A stretch of 64,000 bases of DNA, from assembly GCF_003149455.1 (NCBI RefSeq), contig NZ_QFFK01000011.1, positions 1 to 64,000 of the forward strand, in the 5' to 3' direction. Below are positions 41,981 through 50,030 of the stretch, piece after piece. Numbering within the stretch: position 1 is the first letter of the stretch; each line of letters opens with the position of its first letter. The notes beneath the pieces are model-generated. The model was not told the DNA's origin. It was given only the letters and a program-made list of their open reading frames with translations, and ran no database searches. This DNA is from Chitinophaga deserti (GTDB taxonomy: Bacteria > Bacteroidota > Bacteroidia > Chitinophagales > Chitinophagaceae). The translations under genes were made by a program, and so were the position numbers.

Positions 41981-43975
41981 ATGATATCCTCCTGGAAAAT
42001 CCGCTGCTTCGGAGCCTGCCTGCTATTTGCAGGCAGTGCCTCCGCGCAGCAATTGTCCGATTCGGTGAAGATCCGCGAGCTACAGGAAGTGAGGGTATAC
42101 GCCCCACGACCCGTCCGCGAGATCTCACCCGGACAAACATTACACGGCAAACAACTGCAAAGACTGGGTGGCCAGTCAGTAGCAGATGCCATCCGCTTTT
42201 TTTCCGGTATGCAGATTAAAGATTACGGTGGCGTAGGCGGCCTCAAAACCGTTGACGTACGCAGTATGGGCACCAACCATACCGCTGTATTCTACGACGG
42301 CATACAACTGGGTAATGCGCAGAACGGGCAGATAGACCTTGGCAAGTTTTCTCTTGAAAACATGCAGGCCGTTTCCCTTTACAACGGGCAAAAGAGCAAC
42401 ACCTTCCAGCCCGCCAAAGACTACAGCGCTGCTGCCGCCATTTACCTCACACCCCTTAAACCGGTGTTTGCGGAAGGCGAGCATATGCACCTCAAAGGAA
42501 CCGTGAAAACAGGATCGTTCAGCCTGTTCAACCCATCCGTCCTTTACCAGCAGCAACTCACCAAACGCACCGTGATGGCCCTCAATGCCGAGTGGCTGAA
42601 CACAAACGGGCAATACAAATTCAGGTACCGTAAAATAGGCGGATACGATACTACGGCCATGCGGAAGAACGGAGATGTAAACGGCTACCGTGCCGAAGCA
42701 TCGTTCCATGGCAATATCCCTTCGGGCGACTGGCAAACGCGCTTCTACTATTACAATTCCGAACGCGGCCTGCCGGGCTTTGTGGTGAACGGGGTATTCG
42801 GGCATATCGACCGGCAGTGGGACCGTAACTTCTTCTGGCAGTCGCAGTTCCGGAAAGACCTTTCGCGCCGTTACAGTATCCTCATCAATACCAAATACGC
42901 CAACGATTACACGCGGTACCTGGCGCCGGATACGCTGCTGCTGTATGTAGATAATAACTACCGCCAGCGGGAGGCTTATGTATCACTGGCGCAGGAATAC
43001 AAGATCAGGAACTGGTGGACGGCCGGGCTTTCCACCGACTATCAGTACAACACCCTGCATGCCAACCTCCGGAATTTCTCTTTCCCGAGGAGGCACACCC
43101 TGCTGGGCGCACTCAGCACATCGGCTACCCTGCAGCGCTTCAGCGCACAGGCGGCCTTGCTGATGACGCTCATGAACGAAAGCGTAAAACTGAATACCGC
43201 ATCGGAACCTAAAAAGGAATTCACGCCTTCACTGGTATTGTCGTGGCAACCGCTGAAGAACGAAGACTTCAGGGTGCGGGGCTTCTACAAGCACATCTTC
43301 CGCATGCCTACGTTCAACGATCTGTACTATACCGAAATCGGCAACTCACGTCTTGATCCGGAATACACCCGCCAGTATAACGCCGGCCTTACCTATAACA
43401 AATCTCGCACAGGCCATACGCTGGAAACTATTTTCCTCGAAGCTGACGCATACTACAATGAGGTAACGGGTAAGATAGTGGCCGTGCCTACGGTAAGCCA
43501 GTTTCGCTGGACGATGATGAACCTCGGCTTTGTAAAGATCAAAGGAATGGATGTTCGCGCCGGGGCCTCGGTAAGCTTATCCGACCGCCTGAAAACAAAC
43601 GCCCGCCTGAGTTATACCTATCAGCAGGCGCAGGATCTCACCGATCCCTCAGACAGTTTTTATGGCGATCAGATCGTTTACACCCCCAAACATTCCGGGT
43701 CACTGATTGCAAGCGCCGATTATGGAGACTGGGGCATGAACTACAGTCTTATTTATACCGGTGAGCGTTACAATGCCAAAGCAAATATTCCGGAGAACTA
43801 TCTGCAGCCCTGGTATACCAGCGATTTATCGTTAAGGCGGGCCATGCGTTTCGGTAAAACGGAGCTGTCGGTCACCTGCCAGGTCAATAATGTTTTCAAC
43901 CAGTACTACGATGTAGTGCTCAACTATCCCATGCCAGGAAGGAACTACAAAGCCATCCTGAGCGTGCAACTGTAA
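41981..43975 (+). CDS. btuB: TonB-dependent receptor, BtuB-type cobalamin transporter
   Basis: 664 residues, signal peptide about 1-22 (LLFAGSASAQQ). A plug domain (ELQEVRVYAPRPVREISPGQ, DAIRFFSGMQIKDYGGVGGL, VDVRSMGTNHTAVFYDGIQL) is followed by a 22-strand barrel with the late motifs FRMPTFNDLYY, PEYTRQYNAGL and the C-terminal VNNVFNQYYDVVLNYPMPGR. No SusC-type carboxypeptidase domain is present, so it is the compact BtuB-like form. Riboswitch control makes B12 or a cobamide the likely substrate. It is flanked on both sides by BtuG-type lipoproteins. Confidence 0.9.
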   Translation: MISSWKIRCFGACLLFAGSASAQQLSDSVKIRELQEVRVYAPRPVREISPGQTLHGKQLQRLGGQSVADAIRFFSGMQIKDYGGVGGLKTVDVRSMGTNHTAVFYDGIQLGNAQNGQIDLGKFSLENMQAVSLYNGQKSNTFQPAKDYSAAAAIYLTPLKPVFAEGEHMHLKGTVKTGSFSLFNPSVLYQQQLTKRTVMALNAEWLNTNGQYKFRYRKIGGYDTTAMRKNGDVNGYRAEASFHGNIPSGDWQTRFYYYNSERGLPGFVVNGVFGHIDRQWDRNFFWQSQFRKDLSRRYSILINTKYANDYTRYLAPDTLLLYVDNNYRQREAYVSLAQEYKIRNWWTAGLSTDYQYNTLHANLRNFSFPRRHTLLGALSTSATLQRFSAQAALLMTLMNESVKLNTASEPKKEFTPSLVLSWQPLKNEDFRVRGFYKHIFRMPTFNDLYYTEIGNSRLDPEYTRQYNAGLTYNKSRTGHTLETIFLEADAYYNEVTGKIVAVPTVSQFRWTMMNLGFVKIKGMDVRAGASVSLSDRLKTNARLSYTYQQAQDLTDPSDSFYGDQIVYTPKHSGSLIASADYGDWGMNYSLIYTGERYNAKANIPENYLQPWYTSDLSLRRAMRFGKTELSVTCQVNNVFNQYYDVVLNYPMPGRNYKAILSVQL

Positions 43976-43989
43976 TAAAATAACGAACC

Positions 43990-45126
43990 ATGCATAAAAT
44001 ACTGTTCCGGATACTGTGCTGCCTGTGGCTGCTGGCTACGGCCTGCCGCAAGGGCGATCATATTGTGCCTCCGGTGGTAACACCGGTAGATGAAGCAGGG
44101 GAAAACGGATACCTCGGGTTCTACCTGCTCAACGAAGGCAATATGGGCAGCAACAAGGCTTCCCTCGATTATTATGACTACACCACCGGTAAATACAACA
44201 AGAACATCTACGCCACCATCAACCCCAATGCCGTAAAGGAACTGGGAGATGTGGGCAACGATATCCGCATCTATGGCAGTAAAGTATACGCCGTAATTAA
44301 TGTATCCAATAAGGTGGAGGTGATGGATGCCCTTACCGCCAAACGCATCGGCCAGATCGATATTCCCAACTGCCGGTACCTCGCATTTGCCAATGGTAAA
44401 GCCTATGTGAGTTCTTATGCCGGTCCGGTAGAAATAGATCCCAACGCACCCATCGGGTATGTGGCGGAAGTGGATACCGCCACGCTGAAAGTGATCCGCA
44501 AAGTAATAGTAGGCTACCAGCCGGAAGAAATGGCCGTAGTAGGGAAGAAGCTGTATGTAGCCAACAGTGGCGGGTACCGCGTGCCGGACTACGACCGCAC
44601 CGTTTCCGTTATTGACCTGGAAACGTTTAAAGAAACCAAAAAGATCGATGTGGCCATTAACCTCCACCATGTGAAGGCCGATTCTTACGGCGATCTCTAC
44701 GTAAGTTCCCGGGGCGATTATTACACCGTACAACCTTCCCTGCATATCATTGATACGAAAACGGACCAGGTAAAGAAGATGTTTGACCTCGCTGTCAGCA
44801 ACCTCTGGTTATCAGGAGATACCGCCTATATCTACGGCTCCGCCTTCAACTACAACACCGGCGACTGGACCATCAGCTACAACATGCTCAACGTTAAAAC
44901 GGAAACCGTTTTACCCGGCAGCTTCATTACCGACGGCACAGACAAACAGATCAAAATGCCCTATGGCGTTGCGGTTCACCCCATCACGAAGGAGATCTAT
45001 GTGACCGATGCACGCGATTATGTTTCGCCCGGAACACTTTACTGCTTTGATAAAGCGGGTAAGAAGAAGTGGTCTGTCGTAACCGGAGACATCCCCGCAC
45101 ATATCGCTTTCCTCCCTGTACCATAA
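43990..45126 (+). CDS. BtuG-type surface lipoprotein (DUF5074/YncE-like propeller)
   Basis: 378 residues, lipobox at LLATAC. The mature protein is a beta-propeller with blades starting GFYLLNEGNMGSNKASLDYY and recurring IRIYGSKVYAVINVSNKVEV / KLYVANSGGY / YGVAVHPITKEIYV patterns. This is the plain propeller form characteristic of BtuG, which binds cobalamin extremely tightly in Bacteroides. It lies 14 bp after the TonB receptor gene. Two propellers in one operon suggest either different cobamide preferences or a relay. Confidence 0.86.
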   Translation: MHKILFRILCCLWLLATACRKGDHIVPPVVTPVDEAGENGYLGFYLLNEGNMGSNKASLDYYDYTTGKYNKNIYATINPNAVKELGDVGNDIRIYGSKVYAVINVSNKVEVMDALTAKRIGQIDIPNCRYLAFANGKAYVSSYAGPVEIDPNAPIGYVAEVDTATLKVIRKVIVGYQPEEMAVVGKKLYVANSGGYRVPDYDRTVSVIDLETFKETKKIDVAINLHHVKADSYGDLYVSSRGDYYTVQPSLHIIDTKTDQVKKMFDLAVSNLWLSGDTAYIYGSAFNYNTGDWTISYNMLNVKTETVLPGSFITDGTDKQIKMPYGVAVHPITKEIYVTDARDYVSPGTLYCFDKAGKKKWSVVTGDIPAHIAFLPVP

Positions 45127-45162
45127 AGCAATAATTATTTATCAAAAAACAACCTTAAACAT

Positions 45163-46338
45163 ATGAAAAGACATTTATCATGGCCCACGCTGGCACTGAT
45201 CCTCGGTGTGGCCGCCTGTTCAAAGAACGACGACGCCACAGAACTGAAAAAGATCCCTGCTATTGACCTGAAAGCACCGGCAGGCGGCTTCACCATCGAC
45301 CAGTCGCAGTGGCTCCGTATTGCTCCCCAGCTCACGAATGCCGACGGCGCCACCTATGTATGGCTTTCCGGGGCAGATACCCTTTCCACCTCCCGCGATC
45401 TGCTGCATGTATTTGCTGCTCCCGGCGAAACGAGCCTCGAGCTGAAAGTGAAAACTGCAGCCGGTGAAGCAAAGCAAACCGTGAAAGTTACCGTGAACGC
45501 TCAGGTTTATACCAACGGAGTATTCAAAGTATTCGATTATGTACCCGCCCCCGGCCAGTTCACAAACGTACTCCCTTCCTGGGCTGAAGGCGACGATGCC
45601 GCGAAAATGATCGCTAAAGCAGAGGAATCCCTGAAGAGCAACCGCGCCATCTCTCTCGGCGGCTTCGGCGGTTATGTGGTAATGGGCTTCGACCATACCA
45701 TCATAAACATCCCCGGCGCTTATAACTTCCAGGTTACGGGCAATGCTTTCAATAACTGGGCAGAACCCGGTGTGATCCAGGTATCTGCAGACGTGAATCG
45801 CAACGGTTTGCCCGATGATACATGGTACGAGATCGCAGGATCGGATTACAACCACGAGAAAACCGTGCATAAATACGAGATCACGTATTACAAACCGGCT
45901 GCAGACAAAGTACCTACCCCCAACAACGATTATCCCTTCATCACCGATTCCACTTACATTAAATGGACCGACAACCAGGGCAAATCAGGCTACTACTCTA
46001 AAAACTCCTTCCATGCCCAGAACTATTTCCCTAACTGGAAAGGAGATAAGCTGGTACTAAGCGGCACCAAGATCCGTGAAGACCATCTCAGGGACCAGTC
46101 GGGCACCGGTTCCTATTACGTACTCCCTGCGCTGGATTTCGGATATGCCGATAACTGGAGCAATGGCGACGAGAAATCCGGTATCAAAATCAGCTGGGCG
46201 GTTGACGATAAAGGCAAACCTGCCAACCTGAAAGGCATCGATTTTATCCGCGTACACACGGGTATGCGGGCTGAAGGCGGATGGCTCGGCGAAGTGTCTA
46301 CCGAGGTAGGCGGCGTGAAGGATCTCAATCTGAAATAA
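45163..46338 (+). CDS. Third surface lipoprotein of the cobalamin operon
   Basis: 391 residues, lipobox at GVAAC. An Ig/PKD-like N-terminal domain (FTIDQSQWLRIAPQLTNADG, YVWLSGADTLSTSRDLLHVF) is followed by a larger beta domain. That domain carries SLGGFGGYVVMGFDHTI, the calcium-loop-like DVNRNGLPDDTWYEIAGSDY, PNWKGDKLVLSGTKI and GYADNWSNGDEK, ending with IDFIRVHTGMRAEGGWLGEV. Similar PKD-type cell-surface proteins occur in Bacteroides B12 loci. It is the last gene of the operon, 36 bp after the propeller gene, with a terminator at 46347. Probably a surface accessory; direct cobalamin binding is inference. Confidence 0.8.
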   Translation: MKRHLSWPTLALILGVAACSKNDDATELKKIPAIDLKAPAGGFTIDQSQWLRIAPQLTNADGATYVWLSGADTLSTSRDLLHVFAAPGETSLELKVKTAAGEAKQTVKVTVNAQVYTNGVFKVFDYVPAPGQFTNVLPSWAEGDDAAKMIAKAEESLKSNRAISLGGFGGYVVMGFDHTIINIPGAYNFQVTGNAFNNWAEPGVIQVSADVNRNGLPDDTWYEIAGSDYNHEKTVHKYEITYYKPAADKVPTPNNDYPFITDSTYIKWTDNQGKSGYYSKNSFHAQNYFPNWKGDKLVLSGTKIREDHLRDQSGTGSYYVLPALDFGYADNWSNGDEKSGIKISWAVDDKGKPANLKGIDFIRVHTGMRAEGGWLGEVSTEVGGVKDLNLK

Positions 46339-46346
46339 TATTTAAC

Positions 46347-46380
46347 AAATTGTCCCGGTGGTATTTTGCCGGGACAATTT
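46347..46380 (+). terminator. Terminator of the cobalamin operon
   Basis: A perfect 12-bp stem AAATTGTCCCGG / CCGGGACAATTT, 9 bp after the stop of the last gene. Confidence 0.85.
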
Positions 46381-46398
46381 CCATTTTGCGTAAATTTG
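46366..46398 (+). promoter_or_regulatory. Promoter of the MscS gene
   Basis: TAAATTTG at 46391-46398 is a perfect -7 box; TTG at 46366-46368 lies 22 bp upstream, within the preceding terminator. The predicted start near 46405 coincides with the ATG at 46406, so the transcript may be leaderless. Confidence 0.6.
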
Positions 46399-46405
46399 TA
46401 GCCGA

Positions 46406-47311
46406 ATGGTAATAGATCAGGCTACATATAACAGGAAGAAAGTCCGCAGACAGGTATTGATATTCATCGCCAAAATACTGGTGTATGCGGCCGTTGTTTA
46501 TATTAATCTTACACAGAAGAAGCTCTTCGACAAGTATGAAGTACTGGGCAGCATCTCCAACGCCCTTTCCCTTTTCCTGGGGGCTAACCTCCTGATTTCC
46601 ATTGGCTGGCTGGTGATGATCAGCTGGTATCTCAAGAAAAACCACCTCCAGCGCCTCACCCGCGACAACTTCGTGCTGGGCATCAACCGCATCAGTTCCG
46701 TACTCAATACCATCATGGCCCTCGTATCGGTCATGGTTCTTTTCGGGGTAAACCCCGTGAACATGTTCGTGAGCGTCAGCATCGCCGCGGCTGCCTTTGC
46801 GCTGCTGACGAAAGATTATGTAACGAATATGATCAATGGCCTCATCATCATGTTCTCCGACCAGCTGTCGCTGGGCGATCAGATCAGGGTGGGAGAGTAT
46901 CGTGGTAAAGTGCTCGATATTACCCTCATCAACGTAGTGCTGCAGAACGATGATGATGACCTGGTGCTCATTCCCAACTCGGTCATATTTTCGACCATGG
47001 TGCTGAACCAGAGCAAGCAGAATATTAAGAAGCTCACCATCGAGTTTGAGCTTGATCTCAAGTACCAGTCGTCGCCCGACGAGCTGGAGCAATCCCTCAA
47101 AGCCGTGTTGCGCCCCTTTGCCTCCAATATCACCGAAAACAGTTTTTCGCTGAAGATCCTGGAGATCAAAAAAGACCTCGTGCATTACAAGGTGCAGTTC
47201 CTCATACCGCGGCCCGATAAGGAAACGGAGCGTAAAATGCGCCGTAAGCTGATCAATACCATCCTTTCTTTTTCCGGACGGGAAGTGAATGCCACTGAAA
47301 ACGACGGTTGA
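46406..47311 (+). CDS. MscS-family mechanosensitive channel
   Basis: 301 residues. About three N-terminal membrane helices (LIFIAKILVYAAVVYINL, LFLGANLLISIGWLVMISWY, TIMALVSVMVLFGV) are followed by the pore/TM3 segment VSIAAAAFALLTKDYVTNMI and the beta domain start GDQIRVGEYRGKVLDITLIN with VLIPNSVIF. The cytoplasmic alpha/beta domain ends the protein. Such channels open under membrane tension to release solutes during osmotic downshock. The start lies directly at the predicted transcription start. The next gene begins 43 bp downstream. Confidence 0.9.
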   Translation: MVIDQATYNRKKVRRQVLIFIAKILVYAAVVYINLTQKKLFDKYEVLGSISNALSLFLGANLLISIGWLVMISWYLKKNHLQRLTRDNFVLGINRISSVLNTIMALVSVMVLFGVNPVNMFVSVSIAAAAFALLTKDYVTNMINGLIIMFSDQLSLGDQIRVGEYRGKVLDITLINVVLQNDDDDLVLIPNSVIFSTMVLNQSKQNIKKLTIEFELDLKYQSSPDELEQSLKAVLRPFASNITENSFSLKILEIKKDLVHYKVQFLIPRPDKETERKMRRKLINTILSFSGREVNATENDG

Positions 47312-47354
47312 TATCCGGGCATTTATTATCTTAGGCCACCTAAAATCAAATGAC

Positions 47355-47903
47355 ATGATGGAAGAACTGACCGCAGGCATCGGCTCGCGCGTGCAGCATG
47401 CGCGCTACGGGCCGGGCGTGATCATCGGCGTGAAATACGCACAGTATGTTGTGACATTTATCAATGAAGGCGTACTGGAAGTAGATAAAACCGATCCTAA
47501 GTTTGAAGTGCTCTATTCCGAGAACCGTACCGCCGAAATAGAAACCGCTTCCGAGCTGGAAACCTCCCTGCTCAAGATCCTCCGCCTCTGGAACGGATTC
47601 TCCGAAGTAGTACCCCTTGGCGACCGCTGGACAGGCGGCACCATGACCCTCACGCCGAAAGACAGCAGCCAGAAAGGGAAGGATGTGCCCATTGAAGTGT
47701 TCTTCCACAAGATCGTGATGGTGCGCGACAGGCTGCGCGTACTGGAGCAGCAGATCAACGCTCACAAACTCCTCAGCGATGAAGACAAGGTGAATATGCA
47801 ACAATACATCACCCGCATATACGGCTCCCTTACCACCTTCAACGTCCTGTTCCGGGACAAGGAGCATTGGTTTACGGGAGAGAAAGGGGGGAAAGAAGAT
47901 TAA
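47355..47903 (+). CDS. Hypothetical protein with N-terminal Tudor-like domain
   Basis: About 182 residues from the ATG at 47355 (47358 is equally possible); upstream codons overlap mscS and look non-coding. The N-terminus GSRVQHARYGPGVIIGVKYA resembles the small SH3/Tudor-like fold found at the C-terminus of UvrD/PcrA helicases. A middle segment (GDRWTGGTMTLTPKDSSQKG) and a helical C-terminus (MVRDRLRVLEQQINAHKLL, MQQYITRIYGSLTTFNVLFR) follow. No enzyme motif. Cytoplasmic; function unknown. It is probably cotranscribed with mscS. Confidence 0.78.
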   Translation: MMEELTAGIGSRVQHARYGPGVIIGVKYAQYVVTFINEGVLEVDKTDPKFEVLYSENRTAEIETASELETSLLKILRLWNGFSEVVPLGDRWTGGTMTLTPKDSSQKGKDVPIEVFFHKIVMVRDRLRVLEQQINAHKLLSDEDKVNMQQYITRIYGSLTTFNVLFRDKEHWFTGEKGGKED

Positions 47904-47905
47904 AC

Positions 47906-47935
47906 AAAAAAGCCTGCCGCTAAACAACGACAGGC
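47906..47935 (-). terminator. Terminator of the 260-residue gene (minus strand)
   Basis: On the minus strand the stem GCCTG / CAGGC is followed by TTTTTTGTTT. It lies about 75 bp past the stop at 48010. Confidence 0.55.
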
Positions 47936-47957
47936 CCTGGATAACACAATGGATACC

Positions 47958-47991
47958 GGCCCGGGCGATTAAAGTCCGGGCCTATCTTTTT
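47958..47991 (+). terminator. Terminator of the 182-residue gene (plus strand)
   Basis: A 7-bp stem GGCCCGG / CCGGGCC followed by TATCTTTTT. Confidence 0.7.
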
Positions 47992-48009
47992 CATGCAAAA
48001 AAAACAAGA

Positions 48010-48792
48010 TCAAAATACCCCTAACACCTTCGCACTACCCGCCCTCTTCACGGTCCGGGTTTCGTTGAACGGGTCTTTTCTGCCCATTTCAACGCCTATC
48101 GCCAGCAACAGTGACATGCCTTCTGTCAGTTCCGTTTCCAGCTGCAGCTCAATATTAGTGGCCGGAAATGTGGCGCCGCGGTTGGTCCAGTCGGTATAGT
48201 GAATCTGCACCTCCTGCGTGTCTTCCTTCACTGGCATGCCGTGCTGAAATACCACATCGCTCACAATCCCCAGCGACAAAACCAGCCGGTAATAGGGGTC
48301 TTTCGTAACGGGGAACAGATTTACCTCCGGAATGAGGGCCGGGATGCTGATGCCGGAAGAACGCTCTTCGCGGTTATTCCTTACCGTTACCGGGTGGCGG
48401 ACGATGCTGTCGAACACCTGGATATCATTCAGAGAGAAGCCCTGCAGCATGTGCCTGCAACGGGAGAAATACATATTCCTTTTACCGCGATCACTGATGG
48501 TGTCCTGTACCTGCACGCGTTTTCCCAGTGCATTGAGGCGCCCGGTAAACTGCGGGTCGCCCAGGTGCATTACCGGGAAAAGGGCATGGCGGATGCTTCC
48601 GGTCAATAGCATACCGGCCTGATGTTCGGTATTCAGCTCACGCGTCCGCACAAACGCAGGGTCATTTTTAATCTGATCCCTGGTGGGGCCGCCTTTCTGG
48701 CGGAGAATTACTTTGTCGGAACCATACATCTTATAGGCCGACATACCGCCCAGCGGTCCCTCGAAGTCAAATGGTCCATTTATGCTTGCCAT
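48010..48792 (-). CDS. Unknown 260-residue protein
   Basis: No signal peptide or membrane helix. The N-terminus FDFEGPLGGMSAYKMYGSDK followed by VILRQKGGPTRDQIKNDPAF and VRTRELNTEH recalls, in style only, the DUF6266-like proteins of Bacteroidota. The central part has many basic residues and the last third is beta-rich (NIELQLETELTEGMSLLLAI, GVEMGRKDPF). The family is not recognised with certainty. It sits alone next to the large repeat region, which occupies its whole upstream side. Function unknown. Confidence 0.7.
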   Translation of the reverse strand: MASINGPFDFEGPLGGMSAYKMYGSDKVILRQKGGPTRDQIKNDPAFVRTRELNTEHQAGMLLTGSIRHALFPVMHLGDPQFTGRLNALGKRVQVQDTISDRGKRNMYFSRCRHMLQGFSLNDIQVFDSIVRHPVTVRNNREERSSGISIPALIPEVNLFPVTKDPYYRLVLSLGIVSDVVFQHGMPVKEDTQEVQIHYTDWTNRGATFPATNIELQLETELTEGMSLLLAIGVEMGRKDPFNETRTVKRAGSAKVLGVF

Positions 48793-48880
48793 ATAATAAA
48801 AGGTTTAAGCCATAGATGCATGAACCTGCGGAAAGGGTGAACCGCCTATATCACTATTTTTTTCCGGGGATATCCCGGGG

Positions 48881-48954
48881 ATAAGCCGCCCTTATATAGG
48901 GGCGGCTTATGGGCGGCTTAAGGGCGGGATATAGGCGGCTTAAGGGCGGCTTAT
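48881..48954. repeat. 11-bp GC-rich array with perfect hairpin
   Basis: Five 11-bp units begin at 48900, 48911, 48922, 48933 and 48944 (GGGCGGCTTAT, GGGCGGCTTAA and variants). An inverted unit ATAAGCCGCCC at 48881-48891 is the exact complement of the first direct unit across an 8-nt loop. Confidence 0.85.
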
Positions 48955-49094
48955 CTCTACCGGAAGATAGCCGCATCTATGAAGAAAGACCGGGGAAGTG
49001 ATGCATGAAATCTGTGGAAATTGGTAATCAGACTACCTGGTTATATACTCCAAACCGGTAAATAGTAACCACTGGAACATCGGAATAGAAGAGT

Positions 49095-49703
49095 GACCTC
49101 TTATGTGAGGTAGTCGGGCAGTACAGGTAATTGGGGTTTAACCCATCATTCCCTTCGATAGGAGTACTGCATTTATAGGGATGACCTCTTTTATGAGGTC
49201 GCTTCATAAGGTGGGAAATTGGGTTATATCCCAGCTGCCTACCGGGAACAAATGCTTCTTTTGAAAGGATGACCTCTTTTGTGAGGTCACTTAATACTGC
49301 AGGAAATTGGTCTTTGACCCAGCGGACTTCCGGAAACTGACGCTTCTCTTGAAAGGGCGACCTCTTATGTGAGGCCATTTAATACTGCTGGAAATTGGGG
49401 GTTGACCCAGCGGACTTCCGGACACTGATGCTTCTTTTGAAAGGATGACCTCTTTTGTGAGGTCACTTAATACTGCAGGAAATTGGGTATTGACCCAGCG
49501 GTCTTCCGGAAACTGATGCTCCTTTTGAAAGGGTGACCTCTTTTGTGAGGTCACTTAATGCTGCTGAAAATTGGGGTTTGACCCATCGGGCTTCCGGAAA
49601 CTGACGCTTCTTTTGAAAGGGTGACCTCTTTTGTGAGGTCACTTAATAATGCCCAAAAATGGGGTTTGGCCCATCGTTTTTGATCCGGACCATCTGTCAT
49701 TAC
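49095..49703. repeat. 88-bp tandem repeat, seven units, with conserved hairpins
   Basis: Units begin at 49095, 49183, 49271, 49359, 49447, 49535 and 49623, exactly 88 bp apart with no insertions or deletions; the seventh is partial and decays. Each opens with the palindrome GACCTCTTTTGTGAGGTC (variants in units 1, 2 and 4) and carries a second short hairpin of the type TGGG...CCCA 20-25 bp later. Units 3, 5 and 6 also share TTCCGGAA. Because 88 is not a multiple of three, the array cannot encode one repeated peptide. It is not CRISPR-like, since the whole unit is conserved. Confidence 0.92.
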
Positions 49704-50030
49704 ACCATAATTGAAGGCTCAGAAACTGGTCTTTTCAATCAGGGGAAACCTCAATTTCAGTTCTTCGAACCGCCCGCGTCCCCCTTTTTTCCCGGAGCTT
49801 TAGTGAGAAATAAACCACCAGGCAGCTGAAATACGCATCTAAACAGGGGAAAGGGGCTTTTCTCCCTCAAAACCCTATTTGTGTAAATATTCCCGGAATA
49901 GGCAGGGGAATTCACCAAGCAGGAAGTCAATTCGTTATGTATACGTACTAACGGCAAAGGGTACACTCCGCTGAATAATTTGCGTAAAATGGACGGAATT
50001 ATAAAACCCCATGGTAAGGGGCGAAATACG

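Larger units (their letters stand above)
48793..50030. other. Gene-free repeat region
   Basis: 1238 bp without a credible gene. From left to right it holds an upstream region of the 260-residue gene, a perfect hairpin with five 11-bp GC-rich units (48881-48954), a spacer, seven 88-bp units (49095-49703), and an AT/GC-mixed tail (49704-50030) in which I see nothing. Minus-strand frames at 49028-49378, 49291-49554 and 49757-50047 are by-products of repeats or chance. Confidence 0.75.

Noticed and set aside
46325..47380. 351-codon minus-strand ORF across mscS
   Set aside because: Antisense shadow of the MscS gene; residues follow the complementary strand and no domain is visible.
49028..49554. 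Two minus-strand ORFs (49028-49378 and 49291-49554) with similar peptides
   Set aside because: They are read through the 88-bp repeats in different phases; the similarity comes from the repeat, and 88 is not a multiple of three.
49095..49703. CRISPR array
   Set aside because: The full 88-bp unit is conserved, there are no unique spacers, and no cas gene lies in the window.
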